A stretch of 64,000 nucleotides of DNA from Craterostigma plantagineum (taxonomy: Eukaryota; Streptophyta; Magnoliopsida; Lamiales; Linderniaceae), in NCBI GenBank assembly GCA_027422505.1, contig JAPQWV010000670.1, positions 62,001-126,000 on the forward strand, in the 5' to 3' direction. The notes beneath the pieces were generated by a model that saw nothing but the letters and a program-made list of their open reading frames with translations, ran no database searches and had not been told where the DNA came from. The translations under genes and the position numbers were made by a program. How positions within the stretch are numbered: the first letter of the stretch is position 1; each line of letters begins with the position of its first letter. Positions 11,174-21,721 of this stretch are shown piece after piece.

Positions 11174-11440
11174 TGTTAGGAATATTTTGTAGCATCCTTT
11201 AATTTATGTAATCTTGGGTTAATATGTGTTTATTTAGTGGGTTGTAGTAGTTTGGGGTGACATATGATATTTAGTAAGAGTTATGTATTGGGCTTTAATA
11301 TACCAAATACTTGTGGTATATAAAGCCCCAACTTACCCTAATTAGGGTTTATCAAAAGAAATCAAAAGGTAAGCCACCTTGTACTTTTCCTTAGAAAAAC
11401 AGACACTAACACGCACTCAAGGTGTTCTTCACGTTTTACA
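11174..11440 (+). repeat. 3' LTR of copia element B (267 bp)
   Basis: Starts TGTTAGGAATATTTTG right after the tract AAGGGGGAGT and ends TTTTACA. It carries an inverted repeat around the TATA region, 11291-11305 against 11314-11327, with one unpaired base. The 3' limit is placed by analogy to the TTTACA ends of element C. Confidence 0.7.
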
Positions 11441-11499
11441 CATTCAATCCTTTCTTTTGATCCTTGTTTGGTAATAAAAGGGCCAACAGATACAATGCA

Positions 11500-12905
11500 T
11501 AGTTTGGTGACTACAATTGAACATCTAACAAGTTCAATGTCCGAGCGCAACCTGACACAGTTCCGAGCGACACCGAAAGGAACCCTCGAGAGTACGCGAA
11601 TGCCATTGAACTGAGAAGTGGAAAGAAGCTTGAATTGTTCCAAGAGACCAAGGAGGTGGAGAAAGCAAAAGAGACGGAGACATCCCGTCAGAGCGAATTC
11701 ACGGCCACAAACACTATGGTTTACGAAAAGGACAAGCGGGTAGTCGAGTACGAGCCAGATTCACTCTTGGAGGAAAAGAAGACCAACCAACTTCCACCGA
11801 TAAAGATTCAACCTCCATATCCTGCGGCTTTACGAAAAGGGAAGAATCATAAAGATTTTGATCGTTTCATTAATATATTTAAGAAACTTGAAGTTAATAT
11901 CCCTTTTATTTAGGCTATGTTGCACATGCCAAGGTACGCCAAATGCCTGAAGGAGCTACTTTTCAAGAGAAACAAGTTAGAAGAAGACGGAACAATAGCT
12001 CTCACCGAGTAATGCTCAACTATTACAGAAGAAGCTTCCCCCGAAGCTTAAGGACCGATGGAGTTTCTTTATTCCTTGTTCTATTGGATCATTAATAACG
12101 TGTTTGCGATCTTGGTGCGAGTATTAATTTAATGCCATTTTCATTATTTAGTAAATTGGGACTTGGCGACCCTAAACCCACATCGACTATCCTCCAGCTC
12201 GCCGATAGATCGATCATGTATCCACGAGAAAAACGGAAGACCTATTGGCGAAGGTCGGAGAGCAGTACTTTTCGGCTGATTTTATCGTGTTGGATATGAA
12301 AGAAGATGATAAACTCCCATTGATACTTGGACGTCCGTTCCTAAACACGGCGAGAGCTATTATTGATGTCGGTAACGGTAAACTTATTTTTGCAAGTTGG
12401 GGATGAGAAAGTGGAATTTGATGTTTATAAATCTATGAAATTCCCCACTCATGAATCTTGCTCCTTTATCGGTATTTTTGACCCGTGTGCTTTTAAGTAT
12501 TCTGAGTCTTTCAGGTACAACTTGTCTGGAGAGAATACCAGCAAGCTGAAGGACCGCCAGAACACAAAGGTTGATGCTCGAATAGATGCGCCAAACGGGA
12601 ACACGGCTAAATCAAACTATAACATAGTCTCTTCTGTGCTGAACTTTAACAGATGGACCCCATGGACTAAAAAGATCAATGGCTCTAAATCTAACAAGAA
12701 GGTGGTCCCACCGAAGAAAAAGAAGAAGCTTCGTCGTAAAGACTGCACAAAGGATGGCATCTACATATGGCGAAAAAAAGGAGAACCCTCGACCCCACGG
12801 GATGATGCATACACTATCACCAGAAAGAGGGGAACCCAAGGTGTACAACGATCGAGATATTTGGAAAGAAACTCGATCAACATCAATTATCCACCGAAAT
12901 AAGCG
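11500..12905 (+). pseudogene. Athila/Tat-type Ty3/gypsy Gag end and aspartic protease
   Basis: Gag C-terminal sequence (LTQFRATPKGTLEST, then after a frameshift YANAIELRSGKKLELF) leads into PPYPAALRKGKNHKDFDRF and FKKLEVNIPF. A stop replaces the next residue, followed by MPRYAKCLKELLF. The retropepsin motif DLGASINLMP lies near 12110, then LQLADRSI, FIVLDMKEDDKLP, ILGRPFLNTARAIIDV and GDEKVEFDVYKSMKFP. This order is diagnostic of the Athila/Tat group. Several stops and frameshifts inactivate it, and RT-RNase H-integrase are gone. A basic stretch (VVPPKKKKKLRRKDC, ~12700) follows the protease. Confidence 0.85.
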
Positions 12906-13580
12906 ATTTGTGAGTCTAGCTAACGACTATAAAAGCAGCACTTCTTCAGAGGCAACACAAGGCCTATCGATGCATATATATTATTATTATCTACTATATG
13001 TCTTATTTAATTTTTCTAATAAAAATTCGCTCTCACGATTTCGCCTAGTATGTCATGTTTTCTCGCAGGCTCGTAACTAGTTTGGGGGTGGTCAGTTCGC
13101 GATAGTTGCTTGTTTACTGCGGATCAACTAAGTCTCTACATCGATCGACATAAAATTCAGGGCAGTGCCACTTTTACTCTCTTTGCTTTTATTTTACACA
13201 TTGAGGACAATGTGCTATTCAGTGGTGGGATGTGACATATGCTAGATTAAATATGCTTACATATCGATGTGCTTTCGTTCACTTTAGTGGATATAACTGA
13301 TAAAGGTTCCGATTTGAACATCATCCGTGGAATCTCCTGTCAATGATGAAAAATTTTAAAATTTTACCGTGCCAGGATATGATTCAATGAATTGAGTGTG
13401 GTAGTCTCACATGTTACATTGTCGCGATATTAGCATGATTATTTGACTATATTGACTGCTTTAGGAGAGTATTACGCATCATGAAGCACAAACCCAGTTA
13501 TATATGTGAGTTCTTGGATTAGACGACTGTTTTTGGAAGATTTCTAGGCTGCTGTTCTTGGGTATCTTCTATGGAATTTC
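12906..13580 (+). other. Probable tail of the Athila-type element
   Basis: The phrases TAGTTTGGGGGTGGTCAG (13079) and CATTGAGGACAATGTGC (13199) are characteristic of the non-coding stretch after the coding region of Athila/Tat elements. No LTR boundary could be placed. No ORF. Confidence 0.5.
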
Positions 13581-15180
13581 ATCGAACACCTGGTGGTCGG
13601 TGAGGTTACATCCACCATAGGTGTTGTTGTCACTGTGGCTGCACCAACGTTAAGGGCAACCAAGTCCCGCCGTCGTCCGTCCAAGCAGCGGCGAGATCCA
13701 CAACAGCATCTGCCGTGTCAAGAACCCCGTACACCACTGAAGAAAGATGATGAGCAACGAAGCAAAATTACCAGTATTTCCTTAAAATCAAAGGTGCCCA
13801 AGGGGAAGAGACGATGGCGAGGATGAAACAGAGATTAACATCCAAGTTCTGAGAAATCTTGATAATGAGAGAATCCATAAGCTTCTCAACGAAGGAATAT
13901 CTCTGAGAACGAATACAAGGGCTCGATCTTCTTTAGGGGATTAACTTTGGAAAACCTTTCGTCCATCTCAAGAAGCGCGGCGCAACAATGGAGGACGGCG
14001 ACGTCCGAAACAGTGATGTCGACGCCGCCGCCACCGCCATACCAGAATCGTGAAACGAGCTTGAAACCCTCGGCGTCACCTGGTAAATCAATGTTTGCTG
14101 GCCATGGATGTGAAACATAAGAATATCAGAGGGCTGAATTAGTGGTGACAGCTGTGAAGAAGATGAGAGGAGAACAATTGCGTCGAGCTCGGATTTTGGA
14201 CTTTATTGTGCTCGAACCGTCGGAACCACGGCCGTCATGCCCTGAGGTAGAGCCGCCGTGGTGGCTTCTCTGGTCGCCGGCGACGTCTCAGTTGGAAACG
14301 ACATCTTCAGGAGTTTTTGTAGTTATTTTACCTAGGGTTCCTAATGGGCTTGGACCCTTAAATCTGTAGAATTATATTTTGTGCTCTAGGATAATTTAGT
14401 GTGTGGCTTAAATCAATGAAATATTTGGGCTTTTAGGCATGTTGGACTTTAGAATATTTGGGTTGATATTGTTATTTTATTGGGCTGCATGATTATTTCT
14501 ATGGGGCCGTGAATTAATTATTTTTCACTATTGGAATTATTTTAGTTACTTCCTAAAAATAATTATTTTGGGGTTATTGAGATTAATTATCATAGCTTGC
14601 TGGTATTAATCATTTTGGGTTACTAAATTAAATTAAATATGGGACTTTTAGAGTCAGGGGGACTTAAAGGAATTGGATTTGATCTATTTTATTAGTCTCC
14701 TAAATTAATTGGACTAGAATAGTTGGGTTGGCCGAATTATTGTCATTGTGCCACTGGCCCAGTAGGTCTCCATCAGGACTCCCAAAAGGTACAGCCTAGG
14801 ACAGACAATCGCTGGCGCACTGTTGTCAAGCTGACATGCCCTCTGTCTGACCATAATGTTGCCCAATCTGTACCCTATATATGTCCCCTGGTCGGCCGTA
14901 AACAGTCTCGTCCTTTTCAACACCCCGTGTCAGGATTAGCCGGGAGTATGTATCTCCTCTGTACACTACCTTTTCAACACCAGCTTTCCCACTTAGCTAC
15001 GGACCTCCAGCTTTCCTATTTAACTACCGACTTCCAGTTTAGCCACCCCTTATCTCAAAATCTAACCTCTAGATAACCGGATTAAGAGGATTACTGGGCT
15101 AGGCGCTGAAATTTATTTGTCTAGGCTTACTTCTAACCTGCCATAACGCACTGTTTCCACAATGCAGTTACTAAATGATA
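13581..15180. other. Unassigned intergenic or TE-derived DNA
   Basis: A GC-richer block (13580-14370) with short ORFs that resemble nothing I know, then AT-rich DNA to 15180. No repeat unit, LTR end or conserved domain could be recognised. Confidence 0.4.
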
Positions 15181-15289
15181 TCTTATTATTATTATTTTTA
15201 TCTCAGGACGCTCATTGCGTCTCGTGCGTTGGAGTTTCCTGTGGTTGTGGCTTTGCAAATTTGGCAGGTATGGCGGTCCAGCTCTACGC

Positions 15290-15432
15290 TATCAACAGAA
15301 GCCCATAACCCTGGCTTAGATCCAGGCTGGAAGCCAAACCCCGAAAGCCCTAGATCAGATCTAGGCTGGAAGATGCGCCCAATCCCCAGGTTACCCTGGG
15401 TTGAATACTTGTTGGCTTTCGAAACGGGACAG
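15290..15432. repeat. Hairpin-rich lead-in to array 1
   Basis: Contains nested self-complementary words, for example CCTGGCTTAGATCCAGG (stem CCTGG/CCAGG) and CCTAGATCAGATCTAGG (8-bp stem, one-base loop). They resemble the arrays that follow but are not tandem. Confidence 0.55.
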
Positions 15433-15731
15433 AACCAGCCAATGCTGGCCTCATCGAACCAGCCAATGCTGGCCCCATAGAACCAGCCAATGCTGGCCCC
15501 ATATCGAACCAGCCAATGCTGGCCCCATATCGAACCAGCCAATGCTGGCCAAGAGCTCCTAAGCTCCGACTTAACCCGAAATGGGAAAGAACCAGCCAAT
15601 GCTGGTCGAGAGCTCATAAGCTCCGACTTAGCCCGAGATGGGATAGAACCAGCCAATGCTGGCCTCATGAAAGAGAGCTCCTAAGCTCTAACCCAACCCC
15701 ATGCGAGGAATAGAACCAGCCAATGCTGGCC
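15433..15731. repeat. Hairpin array 1: eight CCAGC-CAAT-GCTGG units
   Basis: Eight copies of AACCAGCCAATGCTGGYC lie at about 15433, 15457, 15481, 15507, 15533, 15590, 15646 and 15713. Each is a 5-bp perfect stem (CCAGC/GCTGG) with loop CAAT. The first five are spaced 24-26 bp; the last three are spaced 56-67 bp because a second self-complementary word (GAGCTCCTAAGCTC type) is interposed. The apparent ORFs across it are by-products of the repeat. Confidence 0.9.
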
Positions 15732-16079
15732 TTACACAGACCAAAAAGGTCCCCGAATACTCTACTAACCTGGCAAAAAGCAAAAAACAAGGGTTGTCGG
15801 ATCCAGCCTACCTATGAGCTCCCCTGGTACACGTATCCATTTATCAATGCAGTAACACGATGGAAGGAGAGCGCGTAGGAGACGAACTTCCCTCATAAGC
15901 AAACAGCTAGGGTATTGAAGGAGGTCTGACGCTGACTACCCAGGAGTAACAATGGGAAAAATTAAAGTTGGTAAATTAGGGGGTACACTCTTCACGTACT
16001 TCGAATGCGCTGACAAGCATCAGCACAATTCGAAGTAGGGGAGTGGAGAGTGGTAGTAGTACAGGTCCGGACATTAACA

Positions 16080-17310
16080 GTAAAGCTCGCCCAAAATACT
16101 TAAAAAGAGAAGCTCATCCGAAGCCCGAAGGCCCTAGCCTATCTCGAAGTGGAAGCCTCCCCAGTCAATCTGCGGACCTTGTGATTACGGGCATCCAACC
16201 CAAAGAAACAAAAGCGACGGGTGTCGAGTCCAACTTAGGCGGATATCATTTAGGTACATGTTTAAATCCGCCACTAATTTTTTAGATGAATGTCCGGATG
16301 CAAATGTAGCAGGAGGTTAGGAGGAGAGTGTGTAAGGAGGGAAGGTTGCCTGTAAATAAGCGTCCAGAACATGCATGGAACCTTAGACATCAAGGCAACC
16401 ACAAAGGGTACCGGAAGGAAAGCAACATAAATGGTCCGAAAAGAAAAACAGTTAACGGTTCAAGGAGGTGGAACGTGGTGACCATCCACTGAATCTGGAA
16501 CCTCAAAAGCGGCAAACAACTCTGGTTGCTCCAACCTGGAAAGCTGCTCCATAAGAAGCTCGGACGAGATCTCCAGCAATGTAGGAGAGCAGCAGGACAC
16601 TTCAGTGAGCCAAAAGCTGGGATTAGGAACGACCTCAGGATCCACTTTAAGGGCTAGAGGAGTACTCATAGCCTCCATAGCTTCTTCCAGAGTAGAGGCT
16701 GGCCCTCGACCACCAGCAAAACCTCCCGAGAGGAATCCTTGACTAATAGGAGAGGCTGGGAGATATGTTTGGCAGAGCTGTGTTCCCTCTAGCCTGCTTG
16801 CAGAACGCCCTTCCTGTTGCATTGACTCGAGTCACTCTGAACTTCCTTCGCCACCTCAGCATCGAAGGCTCGCTCCAAAATAGCCTTCATAGCCTTCTCC
16901 ATCTCCGCCAACTAGTCATTAGCCTTACGTTCAGTCAAGGCTTGTCGCTCCTCCACGAGCTGGTTCATATGGCCGCAAGCTCATTATCCTTGGCAGCAAG
17001 ATCAACTGCACTTGGCTCTTCTAAGTCCGGGCTCAACCCCAAGATGGAAACGAGGCCCGTAGACCCCAACCTAGCTCCAGGTGGGAACCTCCGTGGTTGA
17101 TCTACGGACCTGGGGAAGACGAGCCCCCAAATCATGGAAACGAAAGCGATGAGCGCCAAGTCCAGCCTAGGCGCACATCTCCCAGGTACACGTTTAAATC
17201 TGCCAATTTCCATTCAGACGAATGTTTGGACGTGATTGCATCAGGATGTCAGAGGGAAAATGCATGAGGAGGGGATGTCGCCCAGACTGGAAACGAATAT
17301 CATGAGCCAT
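16080..17310. repeat. Diverged direct duplication, about 0.95 kb apart
   Basis: About 16130-16370 and 17040-17290 share an ordered set of words: a line ending ACCTNNNNNNTTNCGG, a GAAACNAAAGCGANG block, GTCCANCNTAGGCG, CAGGTACACGTTTAAATC-like, then GACGAATGT and CAGGANGT. Similarity is patchy and below what I can quantify by eye. The copies are followed by different sequence. Confidence 0.55.
16460..17000 (-). pseudogene. Antisense coiled-coil coding remnant 1
   Basis: Read from about 17000 downward the minus strand encodes, across frameshifts and a stop, a charged helical segment (NQLVEERQALTERKAND, LAEMEKAMKAILERAFDAEV), then an open 120-codon frame (16822-16460) containing TLEEAMEAMSTPLALKVD and LLEISSELLMEQLSRLE. 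It resembles a coiled coil rather than a known enzyme. It lies upstream of a probable plus-strand LTR, so it could be an antisense ORF of a Tat-like gypsy element; that is inference. Confidence 0.45.
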
Positions 17311-17540
17311 GGCCTAGCCCAGGCGGAAACGTTTCGGCGTTTACTATAAAACTACGGGTCTGTCGATGACAAGTCTCAAGACTATAAAACAGAAGGCAGT
17401 AAGCCCTACCCTGTTCAGGTGATGCTAACTTCCTAGCATTGATATTTCGACTAGCCATCTGTTGCAGGTTTCCAGATCAGCTTTCTAGCATGGACCTCCA
17501 AACGACCCATGACAGGTTGCCAAAAGCCGGCACAGAACTC

Positions 17541-17957
17541 CCAGCTCTGCGCTGGCACCAGGAAACCCAACCTATCCGTTGGGAAATCTAAGTCCAGCTC
17601 CGTGCTAGCACTCGGAAACCCAACCTAACTGTTGGGATATCTAAGTTCAGCTCCGGGCTGGCACGTGAAGACCCAACCTATCTGTTGGGAAATCTAAGTC
17701 CAGCTCCGTCCTGGCGCTCGTAAACCCAATCTATCTGATTGGGATATCTGAGCCCAGGTCTGCGCTGGCACCAGAAGACCAAACCTAACTGTTGGGATAT
17801 CTAAGTCCAGCTCCATGCTGGCACAGGAAATCCAACCTATCTGTTGGGAAGCTAAGTCCAGCTCCGTGCTGGCGCTCGGAAACCCAATCTATCTGGATTG
17901 AAATATCTAAGTCCAGCTCTGTGCTGGCACTCGAAGATCCGACCTACTTCATCGGCA
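17541..17957. repeat. Hairpin array 2: about eight 57-bp units with two stems each
   Basis: Each unit has stem one CCAGC-N5-GCTGG and stem two CCCAAC-N6-GTTGGG, joined by CACTCGGAAA-like and AAATCTAAGT-like linkers. Where stem two changes, both sides change: the unit at about 17722 reads CCCAAT...ATTGGG, and a later one at 17884 shifts to CAATC...GATTG. The last unit near 17938 retains only CCGA...TCGG. Linkers and loops vary freely. Confidence 0.88.
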
Positions 17958-18139
17958 TGACCCGTTTGCTGAAGTCTCGCCATAGGAAAGCGGGCTCAAG
18001 AAAACTTCAAGGCTAGCCCTGATAGGAAGGGACAACGGAGAGCTGGAGAGCTGGAAGTTGAGACAGTATTCCCCGAAAACGAAGGCGGATAGTTACGCCA
18101 CATTGGCTTCATTCAGGATGAAATCCAGATCCAGCAGTG

Positions 18140-18400
18140 AAGTCTCCGTGCCTCCTCTCTAACTCTTATTTCGAATGCTCCAGCCTGGCTTTTTGCTCCT
18201 TCTCCAGCAGATTTGCAGCCTTACGATCTATGAGCTGCTCATGTTCTGCCATAGGCTTGCTAGCTCATTCTTCAACTGCCTGATAGTGGCATCCCTATGC
18301 TTCAGCAGCTCGGTTAACTCCCTTGGGACGAGCCACGACCAGGGAGTTGGCCAGCAGAGCGGACATCCCACTTATCAAGGGAGATGAGCAAGCTCCACAT
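18140..18400 (-). pseudogene. Antisense coiled-coil coding remnant 2
   Basis: The minus strand reads LTELLKHRDATIRQLKNELAS, a strong heptad pattern, then after a frame change EQLIDRKAANLLEKEQKARLEH. It resembles remnant 1 at 16460-17000 in charge and spacing, which suggests a duplicated or longer original coiled-coil protein. It has no intact frame, and the product is unknown. Confidence 0.4.
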
Positions 18401-18717
18401 CATTGTAACACGCCTCCCACGCTAACATACGGAGACCTGGATTTTGGAGCAGGAGTTCTACATTAACTCTCCGTCGACAAAGAGACCTCATCAACTAGGA
18501 TTTCAAAGATCGGCTTTCCATGAACAGGTGAAGTCCTAAGCTATTTGGGACTTCTTGGGCAACGGGAAAAAATGGCAATTTATGAGTATGGTACGTCGGG
18601 ATCAAGAGCGGTCAAAATTTGGACCTAATTGTGAACTGAAGCAAAGAGGGGGAGACAGCGTGCTCTAAACTACTCAGAAATGTGTTACTACGTTGAACAC
18701 AATTAAGAGTGGGGGAG
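18401..18717. other. Spacer with repeated purine tracts
   Basis: Contains AAGAGGGGGAGAC at about 18645 and AAGAGTGGGGGAG just before 18718, both PPT-like. No ORF. Confidence 0.45.
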
Positions 18718-19440
18718 TGGTTGATGGGGGTAGAATATCGAGCACGCTAGAAAGGACGAATGCTTTCTTAGTAATATTACGAGCTTCAATACTTAACATA
18801 TTGCAACTCAGAGTAGGGGGACTGGTTGATAGGGTGGCTTTCGATCCAGCATTCCTCCTGACCCAACAACTCACAAAGAGCAGAGTAGGAGATCGGGTCT
18901 GAAGGAGGCAAGGACTAGGTACAAGGTCCGTCCAGAAGCGAGGTACGAAGATGATATTTGGAGTAGCTAGGGAGATATCCCCGAGAGCTACGGAACTAGC
19001 CGGAACGGCTAAGGAAAGCAATCGAGAGAGCTAAAGAAGCGTTGGGGAGACCTGACGGGGGAGAGCAGTACAGAACCCGAGACGCGCCTACAGTATAAAT
19101 AGGGTCTCTTATCCGTTTTATAACATAAGTCGTCAGCCCAAACACACTAACACACCAAGCACACACACATATTTTCTATCTCTCTTTGCATCTTCCCTTT
19201 ACCCTTTAGAGCTTAGAATCACGAGAGGAGGTGACATTGAGGGTGTAATCTTCCTCGATTAATAGTGAATATCCTTCGGCGGCCCGTGGACGTAGGATTC
19301 ATCCGAATCCGAACCATGTAAATCTCTATCCCTCCACTCTTTCTGCTATTTCTCGTATATTTCATCCATGATTTCATCCGTTTCGGCCCTCACCTTCCTT
19401 TCCTGGACCATAAATCTTGTTGATCGGGGTCGTACCCACA
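18718..19440 (+). repeat. Probable 3' LTR of a Ty3/gypsy element
   Basis: A purine tract (18706-18717) is followed by TGGTTGATGGGGG; the same junction is repeated at 18823 (GAGTAGGGGGAC then TGGTTGATAGGG), so either could be the LTR start. Downstream are a TATA box (AGTATAAATAGGG, ~19089), a CA-rich leader with TCTCTCTTTGC, the phrase CGGCCCGTGGACGTAGG seen in Tat/Ogre-like LTRs, and an end at about ACCCACA (19440). No PBS follows, which fits a 3' LTR. Confidence 0.45.
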
Positions 19441-19550
19441 TCAGATAGACATGTGATCAGGGCAACAACGGTAGCCAGACAGAGGACTTGTTTGCATCGA
19501 GAATACTAAAACATAGAGATGTTAAAAGTAGGTGATCTAAAGGGACAAGG

Positions 19551-20291
19551 TAGAGGTGTTCAGACGGTTTGAAAAACCGTAACCAAGCCGTAACCGAACC
19601 GTCAGTCAACGGGTCGGTTAACCGTGGTCAACAATTACGGTTCAAACCGTACCCGAACCATTATTTAATACTGTTCGCTTACGGTTTGTAATTTTTCTAA
19701 CTGTAAACTGACGGCGATTATAACCGTCATTCAAATAATAAATAAATATATGACTTTATTGTTCATATATATTATAATAACCAATGGTCATTTAATCATC
19801 TTAAAATATGTTAATTTATTCACCAATTTATTACTTCTACTTTCTTAACGATCATTTGACAGACAATTTAGACGAATATTGAATGATAAACATGATCTTT
19901 TAGAAGGAGATGATTAAGACGAGCGTTTGGCAAAGATTTTCGAAATCATAGAATGAGCGATAATCGTAGTATTATTTAGTATTTAAGCTTTAATTTTATG
20001 TCAAATATAAATAACTTCTAACTTACAATAAAAAGTTCTTTTTCATTCTTTATAGAAAAATTCGAGTTCTTTAATGTATTCCAATTACTACGATTTACAA
20101 GAAAAAAATCATTGTTTTAAAAAAATGAACCATAAACCGGCGGTTCAAGCCGTAACCGTAGCCGGCTCGGCCGGTTCAAAACCGTAACCGTACCGTGATT
20201 ACCACAGTTCGATTACGGTTAGAGATTTTTACTAACCGTAAACCGGCGGTTCATAACCGTGACCGTAATTGTAAAAGGATGACCACGTCTA
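19551..20291. mobile_element. Non-autonomous hAT element (741 bp)
   Basis: Imperfect terminal inverted repeats TAGAGGTGTTCA (19551) and, reading inward on the other strand, TAGACGTGGTCA (from 20291) are flanked by 8-bp duplications GGACAAGG (19543-19550) and GGACACGG (20292-20299), 7 of 8 matching. Subterminal regions are dense in AACCGTAACCG-type words. The AT-rich interior has no transposase. Eight-bp duplications and this TIR type identify hAT; an autonomous hAT supplied the enzyme. Confidence 0.85.
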
Positions 20292-20624
20292 GGACACGGT
20301 ACAGAAATTAAATTTGTGCAAGAAAAGGATTGGAATGAATTGAAAAATTAGAGAAACTAATCAGCAATATAATAAATTGCCGAAGCTAGTGTAGCTGCAG
20401 ATGTGAGAGATTGAACTATTTGTACCAAATGCAAATATGGTTATGTTTGACAATGACTTGATATTATATTTGAATTGTTCTTACCACATAAGTTGGAGTC
20501 AAGACTATTTTTCCACGTATGAACTTCTCGGTGTGAATGTGTCTTGATGTGTAAAGATTCTTGTGTACGGGTGTTGGTTATTGTACAGATCAAATCAAGA
20601 TATTCAATGCTCCCCCTTGGTTAT
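20292..20624. other. Unassigned AT-rich spacer
   Basis: No ORF or repeat end recognised apart from the hAT target duplication at its left edge and CCCCCTTGG at 20612, next to the LTR-like end at 20625. Confidence 0.4.
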
Positions 20625-21721
20625 TGTGGCAGCCCTGTCATAACTCAGCCTATCTTTTTTCCCGTACCCGCCCACGGGATAACGGTCGGGCCCGCATACT
20701 ACTATTCTTTCCTGATACCAGATTACGTGACTAACTATAATATGATGATGAAAACGTGCAGAAATGCGTATAAATTTTTCTTTTATAAAAGGAATCCCAA
20801 CCCGTAGAAGACAAACTATAGATCAGATCCTACATACATATGAAATATCTATCCTCGTACATATGCGCGGCACAAAATCTAACGGCCCGCCACACTGGTC
20901 GTCATCCATGTACACATCACCCTCAAAAGCCAGTGGAAGTCCCCAAAAGATCCGCCTCGCCATCTAGTACGATCACGTACCGTGCTCTGAGCACCTACAC
21001 ACAAAAAATTGAGAATGAGCTATAAAGCTCAGTAAGTGAAAACTATGCATGTCGTGCAAGTGTCAATCCCACAAAGGCATCCGCGCCAATGCAGCTTAAC
21101 CCTCATATCTCAATCTCTTTCTCATTTTACTGAGGGCCCTAGGTTCACTTGCTTTGCACCATAATGAGCTCAGTCCAATATGGATCGTGTGACAATCACC
21201 TACGCTAGGTGGGCTACTCAAGGTTTCCCTAAGTCGCCTCGTCCCAGGTTGTCCCCTCTTCCATGCGGTAGCCTACGCTGGTAGCCCAGGCTGGGTAGCC
21301 TACGCTAGCATAGCTAGGTCGCTCCTCCTACCTCAATATCGGTATAACGACGACGTCTCACGCCGCCATGGTGCCATAGAAGTAGCCCTGTCTCAACTGT
21401 GAGTCGACATCAAATGCCTACATCGGCAAATATCATTCGCTCTCAGGCTATCAATACCGCGCATGCTCACATCCCATAATTTCCCCATATTATTCGTGCA
21501 TGCTTATGGTATGCCACGTGAATATGATAAATCAATTCACTTACCATGTAGTTGCATGCCACAAATAATTCACGCCACGTTAAATTATTAAATCAGATAA
21601 TCACGTAAGTCAAGCGCATATAAGGCATTTATGTGTTGTAGTTGAAGTTTCCACTTACCTGGTTTTCTTGATCTAATTGCCTAACTGCTTTGTGAATTTC
21701 CTAATTCTCGACCCTTAAACA
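20625..21721 (-). repeat. Probable solo or partial Ty3/gypsy (Tekay-like) LTR
   Basis: On the minus strand the block starts TGTTTAAGGGTCGAG (from 21721) and ends GGGCTGCCACA (20625). It contains TTACTGAGCTTTATAGCTCA followed by TTTTTGTGTGTAGGTGC, an arrangement I associate with the termination region of Tekay/Del chromovirus LTRs. No coding region adjoins it. Boundaries are by TG/CA and approximate. Confidence 0.45.

Larger units (their letters stand above)
8924..11440 (+). mobile_element. Copia element B, 3' remnant (ORF3 plus 3' LTR)
   Basis: A second ORF3 copy (about 9190-11165), a polypurine tract (11164-11173) and an LTR starting TGTTAGGAATATTTT (11174-11440). No gag or pol is present. 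Element A's LTR ends at 8923, so A probably inserted into B, or B was truncated there. B's LTR start resembles that of element C. Confidence 0.75.

Noticed and set aside
15433..17957. CRISPR-like appearance of regularly spaced repeats
   Set aside because: Eukaryotic context, repeats are hairpins with drifting linkers, spacers are themselves repeated, and no cas genes are present.
20544..21025. Three short plus-strand ORFs
   Set aside because: They fall inside a probable minus-strand LTR and show no domain.
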